64,000 nucleotides of DNA from positions 1 through 64,000 of the forward strand of contig JADJYX010000026.1 in the NCBI GenBank assembly GCA_016719535.1, in the 5' to 3' direction. The stretch comes from Rubrivivax sp. Its GTDB lineage: Bacteria > Pseudomonadota > Gammaproteobacteria > Burkholderiales > Burkholderiaceae_C. A program made the position numbers and the translations under genes. Below, one piece after another: positions 1 to 7,669 of the stretch. Numbering within the stretch: the stretch's first letter is position 1; every line of letters starts with the position of its first letter. A model generated the notes under the pieces. That model was not told the DNA's origin and searched no databases. It was given only the letters and a program-made list of their open reading frames with translations.

Positions 1-1
1 G

Positions 2-337
2 CCGCTGTACGACGTCATGTCGGCCTATCCCGTCATGGGCGATGGGCCCAACCAGTGGTCGCCGCGCGAGCTCAAGCTCGCCATGGCCCTGGTGGGGAAG
101 AACCGGCACTACGAGGTGGAACGCATCCAGCGGCGTCACTTCAACAGCACGGCCAAGCGCTTCGGCTATGGCGAGACCGCGGAGCCGCTGATTCAGGAGC
201 TCATTGAACGCACGCCGGCCATCATCGACGAGGTGCAGCGGGCACTGCCGCTGGGGTTCTCGGACGAAGTGGCCGTCAAGGTGCTGAGCGGGCTGCGGAC
301 CGCAGCCCGCGTCCTTGAGGTCATGCCAGCGGGCTGA
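2..337 (+). CDS. hipA: HipA-like toxin kinase, C-terminal part (5' end outside window)
   Basis: The frame is open from base 2 to a TGA at 335-337, giving 111 residues. It matches the end of HipA-type Ser/Thr kinases: LYDVMSAYPVMG, then a KLAMALVGKN stretch and an all-helical tail with IQRRHF. HipA proteins phosphorylate glutamyl-tRNA synthetase or related targets and are neutralised by a HipB partner. The kinase core and any hipB gene lie left of the window, so activity cannot be judged. The gene is the first of several accessory genes beside a tRNA-Asn site, which fits cargo of an integrated element. Confidence 0.8.
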   Translation, partial: PLYDVMSAYPVMGDGPNQWSPRELKLAMALVGKNRHYEVERIQRRHFNSTAKRFGYGETAEPLIQELIERTPAIIDEVQRALPLGFSDEVAVKVLSGLRTAARVLEVMPAG

Positions 338-775
338 AGCGCTGGCACGGCTGGCACCCGGCTTTTCAGAAGGTGTTGCCCACGCGGCGTTGGCCTCGGC
401 CAGAAGTTCTTCGCAAGCCCGCAGGACCGCCGCCTCCGCTTCCGTCAGCGCCGCGCCGATTGTTCCGGCCCTCTTCGCTTGCCTCGCGGCAAGCTGTTCG
501 TGCTCGAGCTCCCGGCGGACTTCCTCGCGTAGGGCCGCCTTCAGCGCCGCACGCTCTTCTTCGGCACGGGAGACCTGCTCGGCAAGCGTTCGCCGGAACG
601 TCCCGTGGACTTCCAGCCACACCCGGATGACTTCGAGATGGGCCGGTCCCAGCGTGAACGGTGCCTCGGCGCTGACGGTGATGCCATCCATACGCTCGCC
701 GGGCTGCAGTTCAACGCCACGCCGCACGGCATCCGGGTCGAGGTCGACTCTGAACGAGCCGACGTACCGGGTCAT
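338..775 (-). CDS. Unrecognised helical protein, 3' end unresolved
   Basis: Reading leftward from an ATG at 773-775 gives a protein starting MTRYVGSFRVDLDPDAV. It continues into a long Glu/Ala/Arg/Leu-rich stretch that looks like a coiled coil (about residues 70-115). Codon use is GC-rich in third positions, as in a real gene. No stop codon occurs before the window edge, because this frame is in exact codon register antisense to the hipA fragment. The true end is therefore unknown, and a deletion or rearrangement may have removed it. I give only the part outside hipA. I do not recognise the family. Confidence 0.3.
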
Positions 776-794
776 GGTCTTGCCAGTGGTCTTG

Positions 795-977
795 TTGTAC
801 GGGTACCTAAACCACGTACCGAAGGCGCAGATTATCGCCGCGCTGAAGGAGGCAGGGCCCGAGCTGGCCGGTGGTGGTGTCGAGGCGATGAAGAAGGATG
901 CGCTGGTGAGCGCAGCGGCATCGCGGCTGGCTGGCACGCGCTGGCTGCCCAAGCCACTGCGCCGATCGCCAGGCTGA
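795..977 (+). pseudogene. ParB-like partition protein, C-terminal fragment
   Basis: This frame ends at a TGA at 975-977 and encodes YGYLNHVPKAQIIAALKEAG, then a MKKDAL segment, then GTRWLPKPLR. It resembles the C-terminal part of ParB/RepB/Spo0J proteins carried by integrative conjugative elements, where a YLxxVPKAxI segment and a GTGWLPxxLR end are usual. The N-terminal nuclease/DNA-binding part is missing: the sequence just upstream belongs to an opposite-strand frame. I infer a truncated remnant, from memory of the family only. Confidence 0.45.
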
Positions 978-984
978 CTGGAAC

Positions 985-1011
985 GCGCGGGCGGGGTGAA
1001 CCCGCCCGCGC
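985..1011. terminator. Perfect 11-bp GC hairpin
   Basis: GCGCGGGCGGG at 985-995 pairs exactly with CCCGCCCGCGC at 1001-1011 across a 5-nt loop. It lies 7 nt after the ParB-fragment stop and 19 nt before the next start codon. There is no T-tract on either side, so it may be a pause or processing hairpin rather than a classic terminator. Confidence 0.5.
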
Positions 1012-1030
1012 GATCCGGATCGGAGGAGTT

Positions 1031-1336
1031 ATGTGGCTGCTGGTTGCTCGCGAACCCCGGCCGGACGCGCCCGAGTGGCCCGGCCGGCGCTTGCTCGCGG
1101 CCGTCGATGTCATCGCGTGGCCGCTGGTGTGGGTGCTACTGATGCGGCATGCGCCGCAACCGGCGGGTTTGATCGGCCCGTTCGTCACGGCGCTCGCCGT
1201 GCTCTTGGGCTTGGGGCGACTGCATCGCGCGCTATGGGTGAACCATCGCTACTGGTTTACAACCTGGCGATGGGGGAAGGTGGCGGCTGCGATGCTGCTG
1301 ATCGGCGCGGTGTTGAAGGTAACGATGCCGACGTAG
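1031..1336 (+). CDS. Small membrane protein of ICE type
   Basis: A 101-residue protein starting at ATG 1031 with a strong ribosome site (GGAGGAG, 5 nt spacing). It has two or three hydrophobic segments, about residues 22-40, 47-62 and 82-98. The middle carries LHRALWVNHRYWFTTWRWGK. I recall similar small proteins beside parB and alpA in Burkholderiales and Pseudomonas conjugative elements, but their function is not known. Its position between a ParB remnant and alpA supports that origin. Confidence 0.6.
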   Translation: MWLLVAREPRPDAPEWPGRRLLAAVDVIAWPLVWVLLMRHAPQPAGLIGPFVTALAVLLGLGRLHRALWVNHRYWFTTWRWGKVAAAMLLIGAVLKVTMPT

Positions 1337-1375
1337 CCCGGCACGTTCGTCAGCGCGATGCACGCAGCTACGGCG

Positions 1376-1606
1376 TCAGTGCGAGACCGTAGGGCGACCG
1401 GCGCTCCATCGGTCGAGGTCGATTCGGCGCCACGCGACGGCGCGCTTGGCCAGGCGGACGGGCGACGGAAACTTGTTCTCGGCCATCAGCCGATAGATCG
1501 TCGACCGACCGAGGCCGGTCATGCGCACGACAGCAGCCATGCGGACGAACACGGCGGGCTGCACATCGGCCGCGGGCGGTTTCGACTCGGTCTGCGTCTG
1601 GCTCAC
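1376..1606 (-). CDS. AlpA-family transcriptional regulator
   Basis: A 76-residue protein with a MerR-like winged helix-turn-helix: VVRMTGLGRSTIYRLM, then the wing residues FPSPVRLAKRAVAWRRIDLDRW. AlpA-type regulators act as excisionases or activators of integrase and transfer genes in islands and satellite phages. The start is GTG at 1604-1606, with AGGAG 7 nt upstream. The IS1182 element begins only about 34 nt upstream of the start codon, so the native promoter has been cut away and replaced by IS sequence. No integrase is left nearby for it to act on. Confidence 0.8.
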   Translation of the reverse strand: MSQTQTESKPPAADVQPAVFVRMAAVVRMTGLGRSTIYRLMAENKFPSPVRLAKRAVAWRRIDLDRWSAGRPTVSH

Positions 1607-1643
1607 CAGGCGGCTCCTGGGCTGCGTCTGAGGAGGACTCTAG

Positions 1644-1662
1644 GAGTCTGTCGGGCTTTCAC
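1644..1662 (+). repeat. IS1182 left terminal inverted repeat
   Basis: GAGTCTGTCGGGCTTTCAC begins directly after the CTAG duplication. It matches the reverse complement of the right end (GAGCCCGTCGGACTTGAAC) at 14 of 19 positions. Confidence 0.8.
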
Positions 1663-1724
1663 GGCTACCCCGACGGAGTGGCGGCCGAGACAATCGCAGC
1701 AACGTTGAGCGAACCACCGAGCCC

Positions 1725-3080
1725 ATGAGCCGCTTCATTGCCGTTGATCGAGACACTGCCTATCTGTTGCCGCCGTCGGTGGACGAGTGGCTTCCCCAGA
1801 ATCATCTGGCGCGCTTCGTGGTGGAGGTCATCGACCAGTTGGATCTGAGCGAACTGACGCGTCAGTACGCGGGTCGCGGCAGCGATGCCTACCATCCGGC
1901 GATGCTGCTGGGCTTGCTGGTCTACGGCTACGCCACCGGGCTGCACTCCAGCCGCAAGATCGAGCGCGCCTGCCACGACTCGGTGGCCATGCGCTTCATC
2001 GCTGCCAACACCCAACCCGACCACGACAGCATTGCCACGTTCCGGCGGCGCTTTCTGCCGCAGATCGAAGCGCTGTTCGTGCAAGTGCTGATGCTGGCGC
2101 GCGAGATGAAGTGCCTGAAGCTGGGCGCCATCGCACTGGACGGCACCAAGATTGCGGCCAACGCCAGCAAGCACAGTGCGCTGTCGTGGGAGCACGCCAA
2201 CAGGATCGAAGCCCAGTTGCGCGAAGAGGTGCAACTGCTGCTGAAGCTGGCCGAGGACAGCGACAGCCGGCCGGTGGGCGACGGCCTGGACGTGCCTGCG
2301 GAGATCGCCCGGCGCGAGCAGCGTCTGGCTGCACTGGCGCAAGCCAAGGACAAGATCAGACAGCGGGCTGCCGAGCGCCATGCCGTGGAGAACCAGGCGC
2401 ACGAGGCCAAGTGCGCCAAGCGCCAGGCCCAGCGCGAGGCGGGCAAGAAGCCGCGCGGCCCCGAGCCCGAGCCGCCATCGAGTGAACCCAGGCCAGGCGA
2501 CCAAGTCAACCTCACCGACGAAGAGTCCCGCATCATGCCCAGCTCGGGGGGTGGCTTCGGGCAGAGCTACAACGCGCAGGCTGCGGTCGACACCGCGACG
2601 ATGCTGGTGATCACCGCACACGTCACGCAGGCGCCCAACGACAAGCGCGAAATTGCGCCGGTACTGGATAAGGTTCAGGCCCTGCCGCAGGCCTTGGGGA
2701 GCGTCTCGACCTTGCTGGCCGACACGGGCTACTTCAGCCGGGCCAACGTGCAGGCCTGCCTGGGCCACGAAATCGAGCCCATGCTGTCGATGAAGCGCGA
2801 ATCCCACCACGCACCAGTGCTTGAGCGCTTCGCTGCGGACGCGTCAGCGCCTGAAACCGACGATCCGGTGCTCAAGATGGCGCACCTGCTGGGCACGAAA
2901 ACAGGTCGGGCACTGTATGGACTGCGCAAGCAGACCGTGGAGCCCGTGTTCGGCATCATCAAGCGGGTCATGGGCTGGCGCCAGATGAGCATGCGCGGGC
3001 TGGACCAGGCGCGCGGCGAATGGTCGCTGGTGACGATGGCCTGGAACATCAAGCGGTTGCATGTGCTGCGCGCGGCGTGA
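1725..3080 (+). CDS. IS1182-family transposase
   Basis: A 451-residue protein with the family layout. An N-terminal DUF772-type helical domain starts MSRFIAVDRDTAYLLPPSVD and continues to IATFRRRF. The first catalytic Asp is in AIALDGTKIAANAS, and the second region is LLADTGYFS. The C-terminal Glu region is GLRKQTVEPVFGIIKRVMGW. An Arg/Lys/Glu-rich insertion around residues 180-260 is normal for the family. The frame is uninterrupted and full length, and the start gives the conserved N-terminus. It lies alone within its terminal repeats. Confidence 0.93.
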   Translation: MSRFIAVDRDTAYLLPPSVDEWLPQNHLARFVVEVIDQLDLSELTRQYAGRGSDAYHPAMLLGLLVYGYATGLHSSRKIERACHDSVAMRFIAANTQPDHDSIATFRRRFLPQIEALFVQVLMLAREMKCLKLGAIALDGTKIAANASKHSALSWEHANRIEAQLREEVQLLLKLAEDSDSRPVGDGLDVPAEIARREQRLAALAQAKDKIRQRAAERHAVENQAHEAKCAKRQAQREAGKKPRGPEPEPPSSEPRPGDQVNLTDEESRIMPSSGGGFGQSYNAQAAVDTATMLVITAHVTQAPNDKREIAPVLDKVQALPQALGSVSTLLADTGYFSRANVQACLGHEIEPMLSMKRESHHAPVLERFAADASAPETDDPVLKMAHLLGTKTGRALYGLRKQTVEPVFGIIKRVMGWRQMSMRGLDQARGEWSLVTMAWNIKRLHVLRAA

Positions 3081-3235
3081 GGAACAAGGGCGTCAAATGC
3101 CGACCGAACGCTCCGATTTGAGCCCTGGTGATGACGCCAGGATGTCCACCAGACCCCTGAGGCGCCTCGCGCCGGTCGAATCCGTCGCACCAGGCCAGAA
3201 AAACGAACCCGCTTCGGTCACGGCGCGTCGGACGG

Positions 3236-3254
3236 GTTCAAGTCCGACGGGCTC
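3236..3254 (-). repeat. IS1182 right terminal inverted repeat
   Basis: This end, read as its reverse complement, is GAGCCCGTCGGACTTGAAC, and it is followed by CTAG at 3255-3258. It pairs with the left repeat at 1644-1662. Confidence 0.8.
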
Positions 3255-3670
3255 CTAGGCGCTGCCGGTGCGCTCGCGGGCGATGACTTTGGGCGAAAAA
3301 CTGTCAGCGCGTCTGCACAGCTCAGTTGCGCGCGTCGGGCGCGGGCGGCGTCCGACCGGAATGGGCGAGTAGATGTCGCTGCTTTCCGGTTTACAACCGG
3401 CTGAGTCAGTCTTGATCCGTCGCAGAGACTGCCGGTGGGCGGATCGGTGCGTGGACCGCGATACCTCGGTGCCTCTGCGCGGCTAGCCAGTACGCCGCCG
3501 AAGGAGATATATCAATCTTCGCGACGGCCACCCTGAAGTGCCGGAACATGGTCACTCGTGAGCTTTTGCTTGACGGAGTGATCCAAGGAACGTCGGAGCG
3601 AGACCTTGCGAGACATCTTGGGAACCGCATCGCGTTGCTCCCAGGACACAGGCCGCGACCCGCCGAAATT

Positions 3671-3690
3671 TCGGACACGAGTCGGACACG
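3671..3690 (+). repeat. Two TCGGACACG direct repeats, 11-nt period
   Basis: TCGGACACG occurs at 3671-3679 and again at 3682-3690, so the copies are one helical turn apart, about 60 nt from the tRNA 3' end. Spacing and place resemble arm-type integrase binding sites. That role is an inference. Confidence 0.4.
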
Positions 3691-3707
3691 GAGGGTCTGG
3701 AAAGTCA

Positions 3708-3739
3708 AAGGGGTTAGCGACTTGCATCGCTAACCCCTT
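3708..3739. terminator. Perfect 13-bp hairpin abutting tRNA-Asn
   Basis: AAGGGGTTAGCGA (3708-3720) pairs exactly with TCGCTAACCCCTT (3727-3739) around a 6-nt loop. Rightward transcripts would then meet a run of five Ts (3742-3746), a typical Rho-independent terminator. Leftward it lies 8 nt after the tRNA 3' end but is followed only by TGACTTT. It can therefore insulate the tRNA from island transcription and may also end the tRNA transcript. Confidence 0.75.
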
Positions 3740-3747
3740 GATTTTTA

Positions 3748-3823
3748 TGGCTCCCCGACCTGGGCTCGAACCAGGGACCTACGGATTAACAGTCCGGCGC
3801 TCTACCGACTGAGCTATCGGGGA
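3748..3823 (-). tRNA. tRNA-Asn (GTT)
   Basis: A 76-nt cloverleaf read leftward from 3823. The acceptor 5' strand TCCCCGA pairs with TCGGGGA, and discriminator G and encoded CCA follow. The D-arm is GCTCAGTCGGTAGAGC, the anticodon loop CTGTTAA has GTT, and the T-loop is GGTTCGAGCC. The 3' end faces the island, which is the usual integration side for tyrosine-recombinase elements. Confidence 0.97.
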
Positions 3824-3860
3824 ATACAGCCCTTAAGTATAGCCCGAATTCAAAAACGGT

Positions 3861-5969
3861 CTACAGATCGACGCTGATCGACGCATGCCAGGTGCGTGGC
3901 TGCAACGGCATCAGATAGGCATGACCAAACTGGTAGGGGGATTCGCGCCAGGCGCGGCGGTCGGCAAGGTTGTCGATGCCCAGGCGCACGCGGGCGGGCA
4001 ATCCGGCCAGCGGCACGCGCCAGTTGATGGAGGCGCTGGCGGTGGTCCAGCTGCCGATCTCGATGGCATTGCCTGGCAGCACGGCGCGGCGGCCTTCGTG
4101 CACGAGGTCGGCGTGCGCGCTCAACGCGGGGCCCAGGGCATGCGACAGCCGCGCCTTCAGCGCCCGTTCGGGCACGTTGGTCGGCTTCAGGCCGTTGAGC
4201 GCAGCGTCGTCGCTGTCTTCACGCTCGGCCTGCAGCCACATCGCGCTGGCGCGCACCGACCAGGCGCCCTGGCGCCAGCCGCCGGCCAGTTCCAGGCCGC
4301 GGTGGCGCTGCGCGCCGTCGATGCGGCGCACGCAGCGGTCGGCGTCGTCACAGAAGTCGCTGGCCACGGGCCGGCGGATGTCGAACAGCGCGGCGCTGGC
4401 ATCGTGCCCGTTGGCAGACCACTTGACCCCGGCCTCCCATTGCCGGCTCTTCAGGGCCGGCAGCACCTCGCCGCGGTTGACGTAGCGGCTGCGGTTGGGC
4501 ACGACCTCGCTTTCCACGCCTTCGCCCCAGCTGGCATAGACCAGCGTGCCGGCGGTGGGCTCGAAGGCCAGCGCCAGCCAGGGCACGGTGAAGGTCTGCG
4601 CATGGTCCGTCGCGCGCGAGCCGTCGGTGCGCACGCTCTCGCGTTCGACGCGCGTGTGGCGCACGCCGGTCCACAGCTGCCAGCGCTCGGCCAGCTGCAT
4701 GGCATCGCGCAGGTAGAGCTCGCGGCTGCGCTCGTCGCGGTTGGTGTTCTCGTCGGTCAGCGCGGGGGCGGGCGGCGTGAACAGGTCGGCCTGGATGCGG
4801 CCGGCGCCGGTGTAGTTGTAGGCTTGGCGCTGCATGCGCTGTTCGCTGCGCGACCACAGCACGCCGGCGCGCAGGCGGTGGCGCACCGGCCCGGTCTGCA
4901 GGCGGCCCTGCAACTGCAGGTCCAGCGCGTCGGTGCCTCGGCGTTCGCCCTCGCTGCGGAAGTCGTAGAGGTCGAAGCTGCCGTCGGGGCAGTAGCGGTC
5001 GGCCCAGTAGGTGGCGGCGTCGTTGCTGCAGCCGTAGGGGAAGGCCACGCGGTCGTCGTTCGTCAGACGTTGGGATGCGCCGTGCACGCTGTACGACCAG
5101 TCGGCCCCCAGGCGCTGCGTCCAGCGCACGGAGGCGGTGCGCCCGTCCAGCACCACGGGCAGCGTCCAGGGCTGGTTGTTGAGGTTGATGCGCGGATCGA
5201 TGGCGCGTGCATCGGGCAGGGTGTCGCCCAGCAGGCTGAAGCCCGGCTGGCTGGGCTGCGACTGGTGGCTGCGCTCGATCTCGAATTCGAGCCGCGTGTC
5301 GACCGTCGGCACCCAGTCCAGCGCCAGCGCCGCCAGGTGGCGGTTGCCCGCGGCGCTGCGCAGTTCGGGGCGCAGCCGTGCCGCCTCCGCGGTGACGCGG
5401 GCGCCGAACCGGCCTTCGGTGCCGAAGCGCTGCGACAGGTCGACACCGGCGGCCAGGCTGCCCCGTTCGCCGACATCCAGCGTCACGCGGCGCAGCGTCG
5501 TGGTCGGACGTTTGACGACAAGGTTGACCAGGCCACCCGGGGCGCTGGTGCCGGCCTGGATGCCGCTGGTGCCCTTGAGCACCTCCACGCGTTCCTTGTT
5601 GGCCAGCGGCAGCGAGGTTTCGGCATTGATGGGCAGGCCGTCGCGGCGCACGTTCTGGCGTGGGTCGATGGTGAAGCCGCGCACGCTCAGCCCGCTCCAG
5701 TAGCCCTGGGCGTTGTAGGCGTCGGCGATGCCGGCGTCGAAGGGCGTGATGCCGCCCAGCACGGCCACGCCGGCGTCGCGCAGGGCGTCGGCGCCGATCT
5801 GCGTGGCCTGCAGCGGCGAGCGCGCTGGCGCCCCGCCGAAGCCGCCCACGCCGATGGGTGGCTCGTTGCGGCCGGTGACGGTGATGGTGGTCTGCGCCGT
5901 GGCCCCATGGCAGATCGCCAGCAGCGCGGCCAGCGCGACGGGGGCGGGGGAGGGGAGATGTGTTGCCAT
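3861..5969 (-). CDS. TonB-dependent outer-membrane receptor under TPP control
   Basis: A 702-residue receptor. I chose the ATG at 5967-5969 because AGAAGG lies 6 nt upstream and a signal peptide follows (PVALAALLAICHGATAQ). The plug domain covers about residues 40-165 and includes LSVRGFTIDPRQNVRRDGLP and ERVEVLKGTSG. The rest is a siderophore-receptor-type beta-barrel ending in ASISVDL. Sequence alone suggests a ferric-siderophore class receptor, but the TPP riboswitch just upstream argues that the ligand is thiamine or a thiamine precursor, taken up with TonB/ExbBD energy. No inner-membrane transporter is next to it. Confidence 0.88.
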   Translation of the reverse strand: MATHLPSPAPVALAALLAICHGATAQTTITVTGRNEPPIGVGGFGGAPARSPLQATQIGADALRDAGVAVLGGITPFDAGIADAYNAQGYWSGLSVRGFTIDPRQNVRRDGLPINAETSLPLANKERVEVLKGTSGIQAGTSAPGGLVNLVVKRPTTTLRRVTLDVGERGSLAAGVDLSQRFGTEGRFGARVTAEAARLRPELRSAAGNRHLAALALDWVPTVDTRLEFEIERSHQSQPSQPGFSLLGDTLPDARAIDPRINLNNQPWTLPVVLDGRTASVRWTQRLGADWSYSVHGASQRLTNDDRVAFPYGCSNDAATYWADRYCPDGSFDLYDFRSEGERRGTDALDLQLQGRLQTGPVRHRLRAGVLWSRSEQRMQRQAYNYTGAGRIQADLFTPPAPALTDENTNRDERSRELYLRDAMQLAERWQLWTGVRHTRVERESVRTDGSRATDHAQTFTVPWLALAFEPTAGTLVYASWGEGVESEVVPNRSRYVNRGEVLPALKSRQWEAGVKWSANGHDASAALFDIRRPVASDFCDDADRCVRRIDGAQRHRGLELAGGWRQGAWSVRASAMWLQAEREDSDDAALNGLKPTNVPERALKARLSHALGPALSAHADLVHEGRRAVLPGNAIEIGSWTTASASINWRVPLAGLPARVRLGIDNLADRRAWRESPYQFGHAYLMPLQPRTWHASISVDL

Positions 5970-6045
5970 CGTGTGCCTTCTGTCGTCGATGGCAGGTCGG
6001 CACGTCGAAGGCGGCACGGCACGCGGCCGCTGGCGTCGGACTGGC

Positions 6046-6130
6046 TTCCCTGCGCGAGGATTACCTCAATCAGGTTCAAAGGGACTTTCTCAGCCGCCCC
6101 GGCCATGTCGACCGGGGCAGCACCCCTAGC
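6046..6130 (-). promoter_or_regulatory. TPP (THI-box) riboswitch
   Basis: Read leftward, the segment has the conserved THI-box blocks in order: AGGGGTGC, a CCCCGG/CCGGGG P3 stem, GGCTGAGA, CCCTTTGAACCTGAT, a short P4/P5 stem, and GCGCAGGGAA closing P1. It ends 76 nt before the start codon of the TonB receptor at 3861-5969. TPP binding normally blocks translation or causes termination, so the receptor should be made when thiamine is scarce. Confidence 0.92.
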
Positions 6131-6233
6131 GAAGTGGCGCCACACAGTGGTCGCGCCGGAGCACATGATAGCGGCCCTGAAATGACGACGGCCCGCACAG
6201 GGCGGGCCGCGCTCAGCCAACGTTCGACGCGGG

Positions 6234-7334
6234 TCAGTCGAAGACCGGGCTTTCGACGCCCAGCACCTTGTGCAGCTTGGGGCTGGTGGTGGTGTACTGC
6301 AGCAGCACGCGCTTGTCGGGGAAGACGTAGGGCGCAGCGCCGAAGGCCGCCAGCGCCGCTTCGTGGAAGCCCGAGAGGATGAGCTTCTTCTTGCCCGGGT
6401 AGGTGTTGATGTCGCCCACCGCGAAGATGCCCGGGATGCTGGTCTCGAATTTCTCGGTGTCGACGACGATCTGCTTGCGCTCGATGCCCAGCCCCCAGTC
6501 GGCGATCGGGCCCAGCTTGGGGCTGAGGCCGAAGAAGACCAGCAGCATGTCCAGCGGCACCACGCGCGTCACGCCGTCGGCGCCGGTCACCTTGACGGCA
6601 CTGAGCCGCTCGTCGCGTTCCTCGTAGCCGGTGATCTGGCCGACGATGAACTGCATTTCGTAGGCCTCGCACAGCTCGCGCATCTTGGCCACGCTGGCCG
6701 GCGCGGCGCGGAAGCCGTCGCGCCGGTGCAGCAGGATCACGCTTTCGGCCTTGTGCGGGCCTTCCTGGACGAAATTGAGCGACCAGTCCAGCGCCGAGTC
6801 GCCGCCACCCACGATCACCAGGTTCTTGCCGGCAAACTGCGCCGGGTTCTTCACGCGGTAGAACAGCTGCGTGTCGTCGAAACTGTCGAGCCCGTCGACC
6901 TTCAGCGTGCGCGGCTGGAACGAACCCACGCCGCCGGCGATGAAGATCGTCTTGGCGAGAAACTGCGTGCCCTTGCTGGTCTCGACGAAGAAGCGGCCAT
7001 CGTCCTGCTTGCGCACCACGCTCACCTCCTGCCCGAAGTGGAAGGTGGCGCCGAAGGGCTCGATCTGCTTGAGCAGGTTGTCGGTCAGCTCCTTGCCGGT
7101 GCACACGGGCACGGCCGGGATGTCGTAGATGGGCTTGTCGGGGTAGAGCTCGATGCACTGGCCGCCGGGGTAGCCCAGGGTGTCGATGACGTGGGCCTTG
7201 ATCTCCAGCAGCCCGAGTTCGAAGACCTGAAACAGGCCGACCGGGCCGGCGCCGACGATCACGGCATCGGTCTCGATCGGGCCGTCGTGCATGCGGGCGG
7301 TATCGGCCACTTCGGCCTCGAGCTTGGGTTCCAT
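6234..7334 (-). CDS. Ferredoxin-NADP reductase, thioredoxin-reductase-like type
   Basis: A 366-residue flavoprotein starting at ATG 7332-7334 (MEPKLEAEVADTARMHDGP). The FAD motif is VIVGAGPVGLF and the NAD(P) motif VIVGGGDSALDW. A GIFAVGDINTYPG segment near the end is typical. There is no CxxC redox pair, which separates it from true thioredoxin reductases and points to the TRLF class of ferredoxin/flavodoxin-NADP reductases. It follows fdxA by 11 nt on the same strand, so a reductase-ferredoxin pair is likely. It could supply electrons to the ferredoxin-type sulfite reductase encoded upstream. Confidence 0.9.
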   Translation of the reverse strand: MEPKLEAEVADTARMHDGPIETDAVIVGAGPVGLFQVFELGLLEIKAHVIDTLGYPGGQCIELYPDKPIYDIPAVPVCTGKELTDNLLKQIEPFGATFHFGQEVSVVRKQDDGRFFVETSKGTQFLAKTIFIAGGVGSFQPRTLKVDGLDSFDDTQLFYRVKNPAQFAGKNLVIVGGGDSALDWSLNFVQEGPHKAESVILLHRRDGFRAAPASVAKMRELCEAYEMQFIVGQITGYEERDERLSAVKVTGADGVTRVVPLDMLLVFFGLSPKLGPIADWGLGIERKQIVVDTEKFETSIPGIFAVGDINTYPGKKKLILSGFHEAALAAFGAAPYVFPDKRVLLQYTTTSPKLHKVLGVESPVFD

Positions 7335-7345
7335 GGTGGGGCTGA

Positions 7346-7669
7346 TCAGCGGGCCAGCTGGTCGATCTTGTGTTTGACGTCTTTCCACTCGTCGGCATCG
7401 GGCAGCGCCGCCTTGCGCTTGGTGATGCTGGGCCACTTGCGCGACAGGTCGGCGTTGATCTTGATGAAGGCGAGCTGGTCGCCGGGGATGTCTTCCTCGG
7501 GCAGGATGGCGTTGACCGGGCACTCCGGAATGCACACGGCGCAGTCGATGCACTCGTCGGGGTCGATGACCAGGAAGTTCGGGCCTTCGCGGAAGCAATC
7601 GACGGGGCAGACATCGACACAGTCGGTGTACTTGCAGCGGATGCACGATTCGAGGACGACGTGGGTCAT
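7346..7669 (-). CDS. fdxA: 7Fe/8Fe ferredoxin FdxA
   Basis: A 107-residue ferredoxin beginning MTHVVLESCIRCKYTDCVDV at ATG 7667-7669. The first cluster region is CIRCKYTDCVDVCPVDC and the second CIDCAVCIPECP, the Azotobacter FdI-type arrangement of one 3Fe-4S and one 4Fe-4S cluster. The C-terminal 45 residues are the helical extension usual for this type. The frame is open further upstream, but the ferredoxin N-terminus is strictly conserved at this Met. It forms a pair with the reductase gene that follows. Confidence 0.93.
   Translation of the reverse strand: MTHVVLESCIRCKYTDCVDVCPVDCFREGPNFLVIDPDECIDCAVCIPECPVNAILPEEDIPGDQLAFIKINADLSRKWPSITKRKAALPDADEWKDVKHKIDQLAR

Larger units (their letters stand above)
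1640..3258 (+). mobile_element. IS1182-family insertion sequence with CTAG target duplication
   Basis: The element proper runs from 1644 to 3254 (1611 bp). It is bounded by imperfect inverted repeats and by CTAG on both sides (1640-1643 and 3255-3258), which is the palindromic target expected for IS1182-type elements. It contains a single full-length DDE transposase gene and about 170 nt of 3' non-coding DNA. Both ends and the gene are intact, so it may still be mobile. Confidence 0.85.
3259..3747. other. Non-coding island edge between IS1182 and tRNA-Asn
   Basis: About 490 nt without a gene I can recognise. Short open frames exist on both strands but show no family features. The GC content is lower than in the flanks. 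The part next to the tRNA holds short direct repeats (3671-3690), a perfect CCGAAATTTCGG palindrome (3663-3674) and a strong hairpin (3708-3739). That arrangement would suit an attachment region whose integrase gene has been lost. Confidence 0.5.

Noticed and set aside
3548..3812. Small frames running into the tRNA as an integrase remnant
   Set aside because: The translated sequence across the tRNA is a common artefact of reading tRNA genes antisense; no tyrosine-recombinase motif is present.
3885..6185. Long rightward open frame (over 760 codons) antisense to the TonB receptor
   Set aside because: It is a codon-register shadow of a high-GC gene; its composition is Gln/Ala/Gly-rich with no family motif, and it would run through the riboswitch.
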